NCBI RefSeq assembly: GCF_023716485.1
Contig: NZ_CP092418.1
Location: 4,062,501 to 4,126,500 of the forward strand
Origin: Microbulbifer variabilis
Lineage (GTDB): Bacteria > Pseudomonadota > Gammaproteobacteria > Pseudomonadales > Cellvibrionaceae
Reading direction: 5' to 3'
DNA: 64,000 bases
Under the pieces are notes generated by a model. That model had not been told where the DNA came from and ran no database searches. It saw nothing but the letters and a program-made list of their open reading frames with translations. A program made the position numbers and the translations under genes. Of the stretch, positions 29,856 through 38,731 are shown in pieces. Within the stretch, counting starts at the first letter, position 1; every line of letters begins with the position of its first letter.

Positions 29856-31241
29856 TTAAAGAACACGAGAATATTGCGCATCAGTTTGCTGACTGTGTAA
29901 GTAAATATCAAAAGCCGAGGCAACATTGCGTACAAACCAGCGCCCCTGCTCCGTGACGGTGATCTTTTTTTCATCCTGATAAATAAGACCATCCTCAAAC
30001 ATGGGTTCCAGTCTTTTGAGCTCCTGGAAAAAGTATTGATTAAAAGGTACGCCAGTGCGACGCTCAACCTCAGTTTTATCCAGGCTTAACCGGCACATCA
30101 GTTCAGTAATAACCCACTGACGCAACTTATCTTCATCACTCATTAACCAGCCTCGACAGGAAGCATTACCCCGCTCAGTCACGGCCTGGGTATATTCTTT
30201 CAGACGGTGCAGGTTCTGCCAGAAACCATTACGGCTGTAGCTGATTGCCGAAGCCCCCAGTCCAACTAACGCATCGGCGGGCATTAATGTGTAGCCTTGG
30301 AAATTTCTCTGCAACATCCCTGCATGAGCAGCCTTGGCCAGCTCATCTCCCGGCCGGGCAAAATGGTCCATTCCCAGGAATTCATAACCGGCCTGGCCCA
30401 AGTGCTCTACCGCAGCCAGCTGCATTGCTACTTTTTCTGTGGCGGAGGGAATTAGTTCCGTATTGATAAGACGCTGGGCTTTAAAACGATGGGGTAAATG
30501 CGCATAGTGATAGAGGGCAATACGATCCGGCTGTAAATTTAGCACCTTGTCCAGGGTGCTGTGCAGACTGCTGAGGTTTTGTTTGGGCAAACCATAAATC
30601 AAATCATAGGAAATAGATTCGAAGCCCCGCTCACGCGCCGCAACCGTTAATTCAGTCACCTGGTCGGCACTGCAAATTCGGTTGATGGATCTCTGCACCT
30701 CGATATCAAAATCCTGCACGCCCAGGCTCAAGCGATTAAATCCGAGCTCTCTTAGGGTATCCAAGGTCTCCAGCTCCAAGGTGCGTGGATCGGCTTCAAT
30801 GCTGTACTCCACTCCATCGCCCGGGCGTAAATCAAAAATCTCACCCAGTCCTTCCATCAAGCGGCGCATATCTCCATCGCTGAGAAATGTGGGTGTACCA
30901 CCTCCCAAATGCAACTGGGTGACCGGTACCTGGGCCACCTTGTCCCGATACCAGCGAGCTTCCTGCAAGAGGTTATCCAGATAGCTGGAGGCGAGACCGT
31001 ATTGGGAAGTAATTACCTTGTTGCAAGCACAGAAATAACAGAGAGAACGGCAAAAGGGGATATGCACATACAGGGATAAGCTGCGAATATTTTTAAGTGC
31101 ATCCCAAGGTTTGATGCTGCCATCCAGAGGTTTAAATCTATCGGCTGTGGGATAAGAGGTGTAGCGCGGGCAGGGGCCACTGTATCGGGATAACAGTTGT
31201 TCTGATAGACCACCTATAGTGCTTTTAGTCTCTTGCATCAT
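29856..31241 (-). CDS. hemN: Oxygen-independent coproporphyrinogen III oxidase
   Basis: This 461-residue radical SAM enzyme makes protoporphyrinogen IX in heme synthesis without oxygen. The cluster motif is HIPFCRSLCYFCAC (Cys64, Cys68, Cys71, with Cys73), close to the E. coli positions. RYTSYPTADRF and GGGTPTFLS are also conserved. Length is that of HemN rather than the shorter HemW. I did not find a clean FNR box directly upstream. Its neighbour downstream is an FNR gene. Confidence 0.95.
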   Translation of the reverse strand: MMQETKSTIGGLSEQLLSRYSGPCPRYTSYPTADRFKPLDGSIKPWDALKNIRSLSLYVHIPFCRSLCYFCACNKVITSQYGLASSYLDNLLQEARWYRDKVAQVPVTQLHLGGGTPTFLSDGDMRRLMEGLGEIFDLRPGDGVEYSIEADPRTLELETLDTLRELGFNRLSLGVQDFDIEVQRSINRICSADQVTELTVAARERGFESISYDLIYGLPKQNLSSLHSTLDKVLNLQPDRIALYHYAHLPHRFKAQRLINTELIPSATEKVAMQLAAVEHLGQAGYEFLGMDHFARPGDELAKAAHAGMLQRNFQGYTLMPADALVGLGASAISYSRNGFWQNLHRLKEYTQAVTERGNASCRGWLMSDEDKLRQWVITELMCRLSLDKTEVERRTGVPFNQYFFQELKRLEPMFEDGLIYQDEKKITVTEQGRWFVRNVASAFDIYLHSQQTDAQYSRVL

Positions 31242-31362
31242 ATTTCCACAACCTCAATCAATTGTTTGCGACAGCCTCCCGCACAAACTAAAAGGCAGTC
31301 GCCGAGCTCCCACGGGGAAAACCGCAACGACTGCCACACCCCAAAACTAGAGTGCTGCCACC

Positions 31363-32058
31363 TTAGAAGCGGTAGCCGAGACCCGCCATATAAACCAGCG
31401 GATCGATATCTACTTTAGCGGTGACATTACCCACACCAGGTACCTTTACAGTGGCGTCGGTATCAATATCCATCCAGAACACAGACATATTAAACAACCA
31501 GCGCTGATCTGCGCCGAAGGCGAAGTCGATACCCGCTTCAGCCGCCAGACCGAAGGAATTATCGAGAGATAGCTTTGCGTCGTCAGTAGCCCCTAGGGTT
31601 TCAAAGACCGCATTAGCAGTACTGCTGATTTCCTCATCGAAGAAAGCGGTGTAATTCACCCCCAAACCAATATAAGGCTGGATCGCGGACTGAGTATCCA
31701 TGGGATACCACTGCACCAGCAAAGTAGGCGGCAGATGCTTGGTTTCACCCAGCTCAAAAGTTTCACCCAGACCTTCAGCTTGAATCTCATGCGTAAAAGG
31801 GGTGGCGGCTACTAGCTCAAGACCCCAGTGATCACGGAACATATACACACCGGTTAGGCCCAGAGCGGAGCCGTCATCCACATCTACCCCGGTGCCGTCT
31901 TGCTTAGCTCCACCAACATAAAGCGCGCTGGAACTGGTGTCGGGCGCTACTGTGGCCATACCACCGCGCAAAATAAAGCTGCCCTCTTCGTAGGCCAGTA
32001 CCGGTGCAGAAAGTACGGCGGTCAGGGCGGCTGTCGCACAAGCAGTTATACGATTCAT
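31363..32058 (-). CDS. ompW: OmpW-family outer membrane protein
   Basis: This 231-residue protein starts with a signal peptide (MNRITACATAALTAVLSAPVLA) and ends in YRF, the usual outer-membrane C-terminus. LRGGMATVAPD at the mature start and HLPPTLLVQWYP are OmpW signatures; the fold is an eight-strand barrel with a hydrophobic channel. ATG at 32058 has GGAG at 6 bases, better than the upstream ATG at 32070. In E. coli, ompW responds to FNR, and a perfect FNR box is present here. Confidence 0.92.
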   Translation of the reverse strand: MNRITACATAALTAVLSAPVLAYEEGSFILRGGMATVAPDTSSSALYVGGAKQDGTGVDVDDGSALGLTGVYMFRDHWGLELVAATPFTHEIQAEGLGETFELGETKHLPPTLLVQWYPMDTQSAIQPYIGLGVNYTAFFDEEISSTANAVFETLGATDDAKLSLDNSFGLAAEAGIDFAFGADQRWLFNMSVFWMDIDTDATVKVPGVGNVTAKVDIDPLVYMAGLGYRF

Positions 32059-32163
32059 TAACTTCTCCATATAGCGATTTAGCATTTTTCCCGACTTTGG
32101 AAGGCCCCCTCCAGGCACAATCACAAGTCGCAGGCAGGTTAACCGCTGGCCGCAATCGTGAGC

Positions 32164-32177
32164 TTGATCCAAATCAA
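32164..32177 (-). promoter_or_regulatory. FNR/ANR box upstream of ompW
   Basis: TTGATCCAAATCAA matches the consensus exactly. Its centre is about 112 bases before the ompW ATG. A minus-strand -10-like TAACCT at 32136-32141 would put the box at about -41.5 from a start near 32129, the class II activator position. Confidence 0.85.
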
Positions 32178-32440
32178 GCTGTAGAATTTCGCGGAATTAA
32201 AAGCAGCGTATTGCCCATAACGCTTGTCTGGCCAATCATCAGATGGCCTTCCGAGCGGGGCAGCGAAGATAGCGATAGGGGGGTAATGAAGGAACGGCTA
32301 GGGGGCTAGTAATTGGTACCTATTGCCAATTTTGCGAACTGGTCCAAATTTTTAACGTTAGGCGACACTGAAGCAAAGCTCCCTCTCCGGTACTGGCCAG
32401 AAACAATCAACTGAGGAGGGAGCGCGCGGAAGCTAGATAT
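32178..32440. other. Gene-free stretch between ompW and the 3-hydroxyisobutyrate dehydrogenase gene
   Basis: No supported ORF, RNA or clear terminator is seen here; it contains the upstream part of the ompW promoter region. Confidence 0.4.
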
Positions 32441-33349
32441 CTACCAGGTCAGACCACCTGCCGGGCGGCGGAACATATTCTGGATACTGGAGAAATCCAA
32501 CTTCTGATTTTCATCGCTGGCTCCATGTAGCTGATAAAGGTTTTTTGCCAGAGCCCCCATAGGCGTGGAAGAGGCACTGGTAGCTGCAGCATCCATGGCG
32601 AGCCCCAGGTCTTTCAACATTAGCGCCACGGTGAAACCACCAGAGTAACCATTTGCCGCAGGTACATTCTCCATAGCACCTGGGTAGGGATTGTAATTGG
32701 ACAGAGACCAATTGTTGCCAGAGCTCTGCATCATGATCTCGCTCAGGACCTTGGGGTCCAAGCCTTTGTCGACCCCCAACTGCAGGGCTTCGGCGGTACC
32801 GGTCATATGGATAGCCAGAAGCAGGTTGTTACAAATTTTTGCCACCTGCCCTGCCCCAGCCGAGCCGGCGTGAAAAATCTTGGCGCCCATCGCCTGTAAC
32901 GGCTCCCGCGCAGCATCTACTGCCGCTTCTTCACCTCCACACATAAAACACAAGCTACCAGCCTGAGCTGCCGCGGTACCCCCTGAAACTGGCGCATCAA
33001 TGGCGAGTAGGCCCCTCTCAGATGCGGCCTCATTTACCAGGCGGGCATCTTCCGCAGAGATGGTTGAGCAATCGATAACCAGAGTATTCTCAGCCAGGTG
33101 ATTCAGCAGCCCCTCTTCTCCCAGGTAGAGGCTTTTTACCGCCGCACCACTGGGCAGCATTGAGACCACAATAGCGGCCCCCTCAGCCGCCTGCAGCGGG
33201 GACTCACAAGGCGTGCAACCATCTTTTTGCGCCTGCACCAGAGCCGTGGGATTGAGATCGAAAGCCGCCACGCTATACCCGGCCTTCACCAAGTTGGCCG
33301 CCATAGGGCCACCCATATTCCCCAGACCAAAAAAGGCTATCTTTTCCAT
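32441..33349 (-). CDS. mmsB: 3-hydroxyisobutyrate dehydrogenase
   Basis: The 302-residue NAD enzyme oxidises 3-hydroxyisobutyrate to methylmalonate semialdehyde in valine breakdown. It has FFGLGNMGGPMAANL at the N-terminus, DAPVSGGTAAAQAG, and the catalytic Lys in GQVAKICNNLLL. ATG at 33349 has GGAG 8 bases upstream; GTG at 33358 is possible. The hydrolase that makes its substrate is directly upstream on the same strand, giving a two-gene valine module. Confidence 0.92.
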   Translation of the reverse strand: MEKIAFFGLGNMGGPMAANLVKAGYSVAAFDLNPTALVQAQKDGCTPCESPLQAAEGAAIVVSMLPSGAAVKSLYLGEEGLLNHLAENTLVIDCSTISAEDARLVNEAASERGLLAIDAPVSGGTAAAQAGSLCFMCGGEEAAVDAAREPLQAMGAKIFHAGSAGAGQVAKICNNLLLAIHMTGTAEALQLGVDKGLDPKVLSEIMMQSSGNNWSLSNYNPYPGAMENVPAANGYSGGFTVALMLKDLGLAMDAAATSASSTPMGALAKNLYQLHGASDENQKLDFSSIQNMFRRPAGGLTW

Positions 33350-33406
33350 AAAAGCCACTCCATATTTTGTTGTTGGTATCCCGTGCGTAAAGCGGCCCGG
33401 GTCGCT

Positions 33407-34513
33407 TTATAGATCCGCAAGCGGATGCGCTCCGCCCCAGGGCGCGCTAAAGCAGCTCTCCAGCTGTTGCGGGCTAATCTCCTCCAAGCTCTGAGGCTGC
33501 CACTTTGGCGTACGATCCTTATCGATCAATAGAGCCCGCACCCCCTCCTTCAAATGGCCACTGGCACAGAGGTTTACCGCGAGCGCCAACTCCATCCGAA
33601 ACACATCGGCCAAAGAAAAGTGGCGCGCTCGACGCAACTGCTCCCATACCACCCAAGGGGTCAGTGGCGAACCACCGGCCAGGGTGGTGGCGGCGCGCTG
33701 CAACCATTTATCCACCCCTTGATAGGCGCTGATTGCCGCGCAAACCTCCGGCAGGCTGGCAAAGTCCGTGAGCTGTTGAATCTGGTCGTAGTGTTCGCGC
33801 AACTGAGACTCCGGCCGCTGCAAGGGAGAGAGCTCGCAACTCTTAAGGCAGTCACTAATTAGACGGTGGTTAATTGCGTTACCGGCTGAATAATCCAAGT
33901 CAGCCAGTGCCGCCAACACGGTCTCGCGTTGGTCCTGCGCAATAATTCGGTCGGCCATACCGGCAAACAGGGCATCGGCCCCATTAAACTGGGCCCCTGT
34001 CAGCCCCAAAAAAAGACCCAGGCGGCCCGGCATACGGTTCAGGAACCAGCTTCCACCTACATCGGGAAATAAGCCGATAGTGATTTCTGGCATCGCCATA
34101 CGCGTGGTTTCAGTCACAATACGATGGCTGGCACCGGCCATAATGCCGATACCACCCCCCATCACAATACCGCCACCCCAGACCACGATTGGCTTGGTAT
34201 AGGTGTGTATTTGGTAGTCCAGACGATATTCGCGCGAGAAGAATTCGGTCGTGTAACGATATTCCGGCGGCTCACCGTAGGCGGCCGATTGCTCGTACAG
34301 TGCCACCACATCGCCCCCGGCACAGAGGGCTTTATCACCACTGCCATCTATCCATACGGCGGCCACCGCATCGTCATCAGCCCATTGATCTAACTGGGCT
34401 GAGAGCAGATCAATCATCTGCAGGTTGAGCGCATTGAGCGCCTTAGGCAGGTTGAGGGTCGCGATCGCCAGTGCGCCGCGCCGAGAGAACAACACCGGGG
34501 AGTCCTGATCCAT
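33407..34513 (-). CDS. 3-hydroxyisobutyryl-CoA hydrolase (enoyl-CoA hydratase fold)
   Basis: This 368-residue crotonase-fold protein has the HIBCH subgroup pattern: DKALCAGGDVVALYE, then GGGIVMGGGIGIMAGASHR (oxyanion loop), MPEITIGLFPDVGGSWFLNR with the catalytic acidic residues, and a long C-terminal part ending in WQPQSLEEI. The subgroup releases CoA from 3-hydroxyisobutyryl-CoA. ATG at 34513 is chosen; the frame runs on to 34846 into ettA on the other strand. It pairs with mmsB. Confidence 0.88.
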   Translation of the reverse strand: MDQDSPVLFSRRGALAIATLNLPKALNALNLQMIDLLSAQLDQWADDDAVAAVWIDGSGDKALCAGGDVVALYEQSAAYGEPPEYRYTTEFFSREYRLDYQIHTYTKPIVVWGGGIVMGGGIGIMAGASHRIVTETTRMAMPEITIGLFPDVGGSWFLNRMPGRLGLFLGLTGAQFNGADALFAGMADRIIAQDQRETVLAALADLDYSAGNAINHRLISDCLKSCELSPLQRPESQLREHYDQIQQLTDFASLPEVCAAISAYQGVDKWLQRAATTLAGGSPLTPWVVWEQLRRARHFSLADVFRMELALAVNLCASGHLKEGVRALLIDKDRTPKWQPQSLEEISPQQLESCFSAPWGGAHPLADL

Positions 34514-34694
34514 TGCTATCTGTCTTATTGCTCTTGTACTAATTAGCGTCGCAGTTAAGCACATATCAGATTCAACGTCAGCCACACGCGAGTACAGCGG
34601 CGACAGCCACAGGGGTGCAGTTGCACTTTTTACGCAAACTGATAAGTTGCGCGCAAAATCTGAGCGATTGCAACACCCAGTTACGGAACCCCAA

Positions 34695-36359
34695 ATGGCT
34701 GAATACGTATACACCATGAACCGGGTGGGCAAAGTAGTGCCCCCCAAACGTGAAATTCTGAAGGACATTTCCCTTTCCTTCTTCCCCGGCGCCAAAATCG
34801 GCGTACTCGGTCTCAACGGCGCAGGTAAATCCACCCTGCTGCGCATTATGGCTGGGGTCGATCAGGACTTTAACGGCGAAGCCCGCGCAATGCCCGGCAT
34901 CAAGGTCGGCTACCTGCCCCAGGAACCGCAACTCGATGCCAGTAAGAATGTGCGCGGCAACGTAGAGGATGGTGTACGCGAAGCCATTGACGCCCTCGCC
35001 GGCCTGGAACAGGTCTACGCCGATTATGCCGAGCCCGACGCGGACTTCGATGCCCTGGCTAAGAAACAGCAACAGTTCGAAGACATTATCCAGGCCTGGG
35101 ACGCCCACAACCTGGAGCACCGCCTGGAAGTCGCCGCAGACGCACTGCGCCTGCCGCCCTGGGATGCGGACGTAAACAATCTGTCCGGCGGTGAAAAACG
35201 CCGTGTGGCCCTGTGCCGCCTGCTGCTGTCCCGCCCGGATATGCTGCTTCTCGACGAACCCACCAACCACCTGGATGCAGAATCCGTATTCTGGCTGGAG
35301 CGCTTCCTGCACGATTTCACCGGCACTGTGGTAGCCATCACCCACGATCGCTACTTCCTCGACAATGTTGCCGGCTGGATTCTGGAACTGGACCGCGGCC
35401 ACGGCATCCCCTGGGAAGGCAACTACACCACTTGGCTGGAACAGAAAGAAAAGCGCCTGGAGCAAGAGCAGCGCGGCGAACAGGCCCGCGCAAAAGCTAT
35501 GCAGAAGGAGCTCGAGTGGGCTCGCCAGAACCCCAAAGGCCGCCAGTCCAAGAACAAAGCCCGCCTGTCCCGTTTGGAAGAAATGCAATCCCAGGACTTC
35601 CAGGCCCGCAACGAGACCAACGAAATCTACATTCCGCCCGGTGAGCGCCTCGGCGACAATGTGATTGAGTTTAAAGAGGTGAGCAAAGGCTTCGGCGAAC
35701 GCCTGTTGATCGACAACCTGACTTTCCGCGTACCCAAGGGCGCGATTGTCGGTATTGTCGGCGGTAACGGTGCCGGTAAATCCACCCTGTTCCGTATGAT
35801 CAGTGGCACCGAGCAACCGGACTCTGGTGAAATCAAGATCGGTGAAACCGTCAAGGTCGCCTACGTTGAACAGGGCCGTGAGAACCTGGACGACAGCAAG
35901 ACCGTCTGGGAGGCCATTTCAGACGGCCACGATATGCTCAAGATCAACAACTACGAAGTGGGCTCACGCAACTATGTAGGCCGCTTTAACTTCAAGGGCA
36001 GTGACCAGCAGAAGCGCGTAGGTGAGCTCTCCGGCGGTGAACGCGGACGCCTGCACCTGGCCTATACCCTCAAGCAGGGCGCCAACGTACTGTTGCTGGA
36101 CGAACCCTCCAACGACCTGGATATCGAAACCCTGCGCGCCCTGGAAGAAGCCCTGCTCAACTTCCCCGGCTGTGCCCTGGTAATCTCGCACGATCGCTGG
36201 TTCCTGGACCGCGTTGCCACCCATATCCTCGCCTATGAGGGTGAGAGTGAAGCGGTCTTCTTTGAAGGTAACTACACCGAGTACCACGAAGACTTTGTGC
36301 AGCGTAAAGGCGAAGATGCCACACCGCATCGGATGCATTATAAGAAATTGAAGACCTGA
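34695..36359 (+). CDS. ettA: Energy-dependent translational throttle protein EttA (ABC-F)
   Basis: This 554-residue soluble ABC-F protein gates ribosomes entering elongation according to ATP/ADP. Two ABC domains are seen (Walker A GLNGAGKST and GGNGAGKST; signatures LSGGEKRRVAL and LSGGERGRLHL; Walker B LLLDEPTNHLD and LLLDEPSNDLD), joined by the arm/linker near EQRGEQARAKAM. Length is one residue from E. coli EttA. ATG at 34695 (MAEYVYTM) is the family start; the frame begins earlier at 34647. Confidence 0.95.
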   Translation: MAEYVYTMNRVGKVVPPKREILKDISLSFFPGAKIGVLGLNGAGKSTLLRIMAGVDQDFNGEARAMPGIKVGYLPQEPQLDASKNVRGNVEDGVREAIDALAGLEQVYADYAEPDADFDALAKKQQQFEDIIQAWDAHNLEHRLEVAADALRLPPWDADVNNLSGGEKRRVALCRLLLSRPDMLLLDEPTNHLDAESVFWLERFLHDFTGTVVAITHDRYFLDNVAGWILELDRGHGIPWEGNYTTWLEQKEKRLEQEQRGEQARAKAMQKELEWARQNPKGRQSKNKARLSRLEEMQSQDFQARNETNEIYIPPGERLGDNVIEFKEVSKGFGERLLIDNLTFRVPKGAIVGIVGGNGAGKSTLFRMISGTEQPDSGEIKIGETVKVAYVEQGRENLDDSKTVWEAISDGHDMLKINNYEVGSRNYVGRFNFKGSDQQKRVGELSGGERGRLHLAYTLKQGANVLLLDEPSNDLDIETLRALEEALLNFPGCALVISHDRWFLDRVATHILAYEGESEAVFFEGNYTEYHEDFVQRKGEDATPHRMHYKKLKT

Positions 36360-36420
36360 GATTTACAAGTCGGTTTGACCAAAATTTCTATCAGTTAAGC
36401 TCTTTTGACTATATAGAAAT

Positions 36421-36457
36421 AAAAACCGGAATCCCAAACAGGTATTCCGGTTTTTTC
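36421..36457 (+). terminator. Rho-independent terminator after ettA
   Basis: AAAACCGGAAT and ATTCCGGTTTT pair around an 11-base loop and are followed by more T residues. Confidence 0.85.
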
Positions 36458-36687
36458 ATTTAATCAATTACTAGTTACCATTCACTCAGAAACATTCCTA
36501 GCTAGTGTTAAAATATTCATTTTTAATTCCCATAGCTGATTTAAATTTCCCTACATGAGTCATGGATTTGATTTCATCAGCCTGGAAAAAAGCCTCATAG
36601 CAGGATTTTAGAAAGCTTAGAAAGTATGCCCGGCACTGGAGAGTTGAACAGATTTTTGCTAGGTAATTGGCACCGTTTGGGCGTTAA

Positions 36688-37203
36688 TTGGGAATGCTAT
36701 ATATCCTATTATGCACCTTTTTTCTATATTGCATGGATGTTAATTATATTAAAAGAAGTAGTGAAATAGCTTATAGTAGATTACGCAACTCATTGAGTGT
36801 CAACATACTACTTCCAGGCGACAAAGAAGGTAACGGCTTTTGGGTCAGCAGCTATTATGAAAACTTTGGTAGTCCATTCACCTACTTGTTTTGTCTATGG
36901 CTTGCGGGTCGCTGCTTAGCGCCGGTAGCGTTAGAATACACCTTAACAACATGCTATTGAGGAATACCGGAGCTACCTGAAAATCGATTTCATGGGTTTA
37001 CTGATGAACGGAGAAAAGATAATCCCATCTTTCTTTGTCCTATGACTGTTCCTCGTGAAGATGTTGTACCACTTTCCAAAATACTCAGGAAGGCCATGTC
37101 ACTCACAATCGTGCTTGGCAAGTTCATAAATAGCGTTAATGATTTATATACTAGATATCTTTGCGGTTTCCATAAAAGCAAATTCCATCAAAATTGGTAT
37201 TAA
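36688..37203 (+). pseudogene. Unrecognised ORF interrupted by one in-frame TGA
   Basis: From TTG at 36688 the frame runs 90 codons to TGA at 36958-36960, then stays open in the same frame for 80 more codons to TAA. The conceptual protein would be about 170 residues, with segments such as GDKEGNGFWVSSYYENFG before the stop and NPIFLCPMTVPREDVVPL after it. I do not recognise a family. The most likely reading is a gene with one nonsense mutation; chance openness in AT-rich DNA is the alternative. No convincing Shine-Dalgarno. Confidence 0.3.
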
Positions 37204-37542
37204 CAGATCCTAGTATGAAACAAAAGTGCAAAACCCACCTTCACATTATTCGGCACAAAAAGTCAATTAGCCATCTTCAGGGCCGGCGCGCTTTGAAAAT
37301 ATAAGCGTGGAGATATGGTATTGACCAAGCAGGTTACCACCTCCCCCAAACATAATTAAAATTTTTAACATAACGTTTATATGCCAAATGGTAACATTTT
37401 TAACCAACAGCCTTTGAAGAAGCCTTATTTTTAGAGGTGATGGCATAGAATTGTTGTCAACACCACTACAAATCTCACTGAAATGGGCCAGAAAAGCACC
37501 CTATAAAACTATTAAAGCAGCCCTTCCCTGACCCAAATACTA

Positions 37543-37623
37543 TTAAGCTAAGGCTAAAGCCGCAGGCGGGGGAGGCTCAACACCCCCTCTGGGACCTGCC
37601 TGAATATCAGTTTCGACTTGCAT
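37543..37623 (-). CDS. Candidate 26-residue precursor peptide of the export operon
   Basis: A 26-codon ORF with AAGGAG exactly 7 bases before its ATG, one of the best ribosome sites in the accessory region. The peptide starts MQVETDIQAGPRGG, with the Gly-Gly at residues 13-14, then continues with Val-Glu, four prolines and a tail of Ala and Leu. It is on the same strand as, and 1.1 kb downstream of, a C39 peptidase-ABC exporter whose family cleaves after double glycine. It is inferred to be the exported peptide. Against this: the leader is far shorter than usual and lacks the hydrophobic residue normally four before the cut. It is too short for standard gene calling. Confidence 0.45.
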   Translation of the reverse strand: MQVETDIQAGPRGGVEPPPPAALALA

Positions 37624-38522
37624 TATGTTTCTCCTTACAAGTTGTAGTTTATAAATGTGCTAACTATGCCTGGCCATCCAATAAAAGAACCAAGCACAAC
37701 ATAGCTTACCCCGACCACAGGCCGATAATCCAACAAAATCTTATTATTCTGAGGGAACAATCACAATTTACCAAGCCCGTTTACTTCATGCTCAGCATGC
37801 CTATGACACTTAGTTAGTACAAACCAAAAACATATACATCTGTACCATTTTCATAAACAGGCATCGTCCTATTGACACCCCCAGATTAAAAAAATAAAAC
37901 AACCACATAGAACCTTAAACTACAACACCGAAAAATATAAAATAAGGCACCACAAAAAATCACCCCAAGCTCAAAAAATAAAAAAACACATCACTTTACA
38001 CACAGAATACAGCCAAAGATATTTTGAGCTCACTAAAAAACACACAAAATTTATAATCAGCACACTCAGATCAAGTTAAGAACAATAAAAATCCTTCACT
38101 ACAAAAACAAAAGATAAGACCACAGTAAACTACGACACCCAAGGCCACCTCAAAAAAATAATTCAGACACCTCACAGAAGGGATATTTTCGCCTTTAAAA
38201 AATTGATGCATACATTGCAATCAAACTTATAGAATTGCACCACCCACTAACTCCGAGGGAAAACATGGCTGAATTATGGTGATAACATAAAGATAACTTA
38301 GCCAAGACACCCACTACAAAAGAGCAAGAAAAACCGCAAAAAGCATAAATAAAACTTCTGAAGCAGCTTGACATGCAATTTCAACCAAACAGGAGGAGCC
38401 CTTTCCATGACAGCTTAGCAACAAGTACAATAGGAACTGAGATCTCGAAAAAAATGAGGCAATATTTTAAATTGAACTGCGATAATTGATCAAAAAAATG
38501 CCACGAAGGAGACATCCTTCAC

Positions 38523-38612
38523 ATGACATGTAAGTCAACAAAAATTCATTTGTTAACACATGAAAAGCCCAAAGGCTATATACCTCTCCAAGAGAGCTTA
38601 GCAGGATCATAA
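38523..38612 (+). CDS. Weak candidate small ORF, 29 codons
   Basis: ATG at 38523 with AAGGAG 11 bases upstream, but that site lies inside a GAAGGA/TCCTTC stem. The product would begin MTCKSTKIHLLTHEK and end in SLAGS. It has no family resemblance and no Gly-Gly. It lies opposite in strand to the export operon. Listed because the region is being searched for small peptides; it may well be noise. Confidence 0.15.
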   Translation: MTCKSTKIHLLTHEKPKGYIPLQESLAGS

Positions 38613-38731
38613 AATTGATCCTATTCATCACACACAGGAAAAATCCCTAAGATTGAAAACATTAAAACCCAAGGCAACAACACACTGAAAAATCATGAAG
38701 TGCACCAATTCATATGCTTTCAGAGCATAAG

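Larger units (their letters stand above)
36458..38731. other. AT-rich, gene-poor accessory region next to the peptide-export operon
   Basis: About 2.3 kb with visibly lower GC than the flanking ettA, especially the A-rich 37.86-38.4 kb part. It holds a stop-interrupted ORF (36688-37203), the 26-codon candidate precursor (37543-37623), a weak 29-codon ORF (38523-38612), and several small stems: GAAGGA/TCCTTC at 38505-38520, AGGATCA/TGATCCT near 38602-38621, and TATGCT/AGCATA near 38713-38730. No transposase or repeat ends were recognised. Confidence 0.5.

Noticed and set aside
31242..31362. FNR box upstream of hemN
   Set aside because: Only one half-site (TTGAT) is found; the second half reads GTTGT instead of ATCAA.
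37267..37371. 34-codon minus-strand ORF starting MLKILIMFGGGG near the candidate precursor
   Set aside because: It has a Gly run but no Shine-Dalgarno at all before either ATG, and the region is AT-rich enough for chance ORFs of this size.
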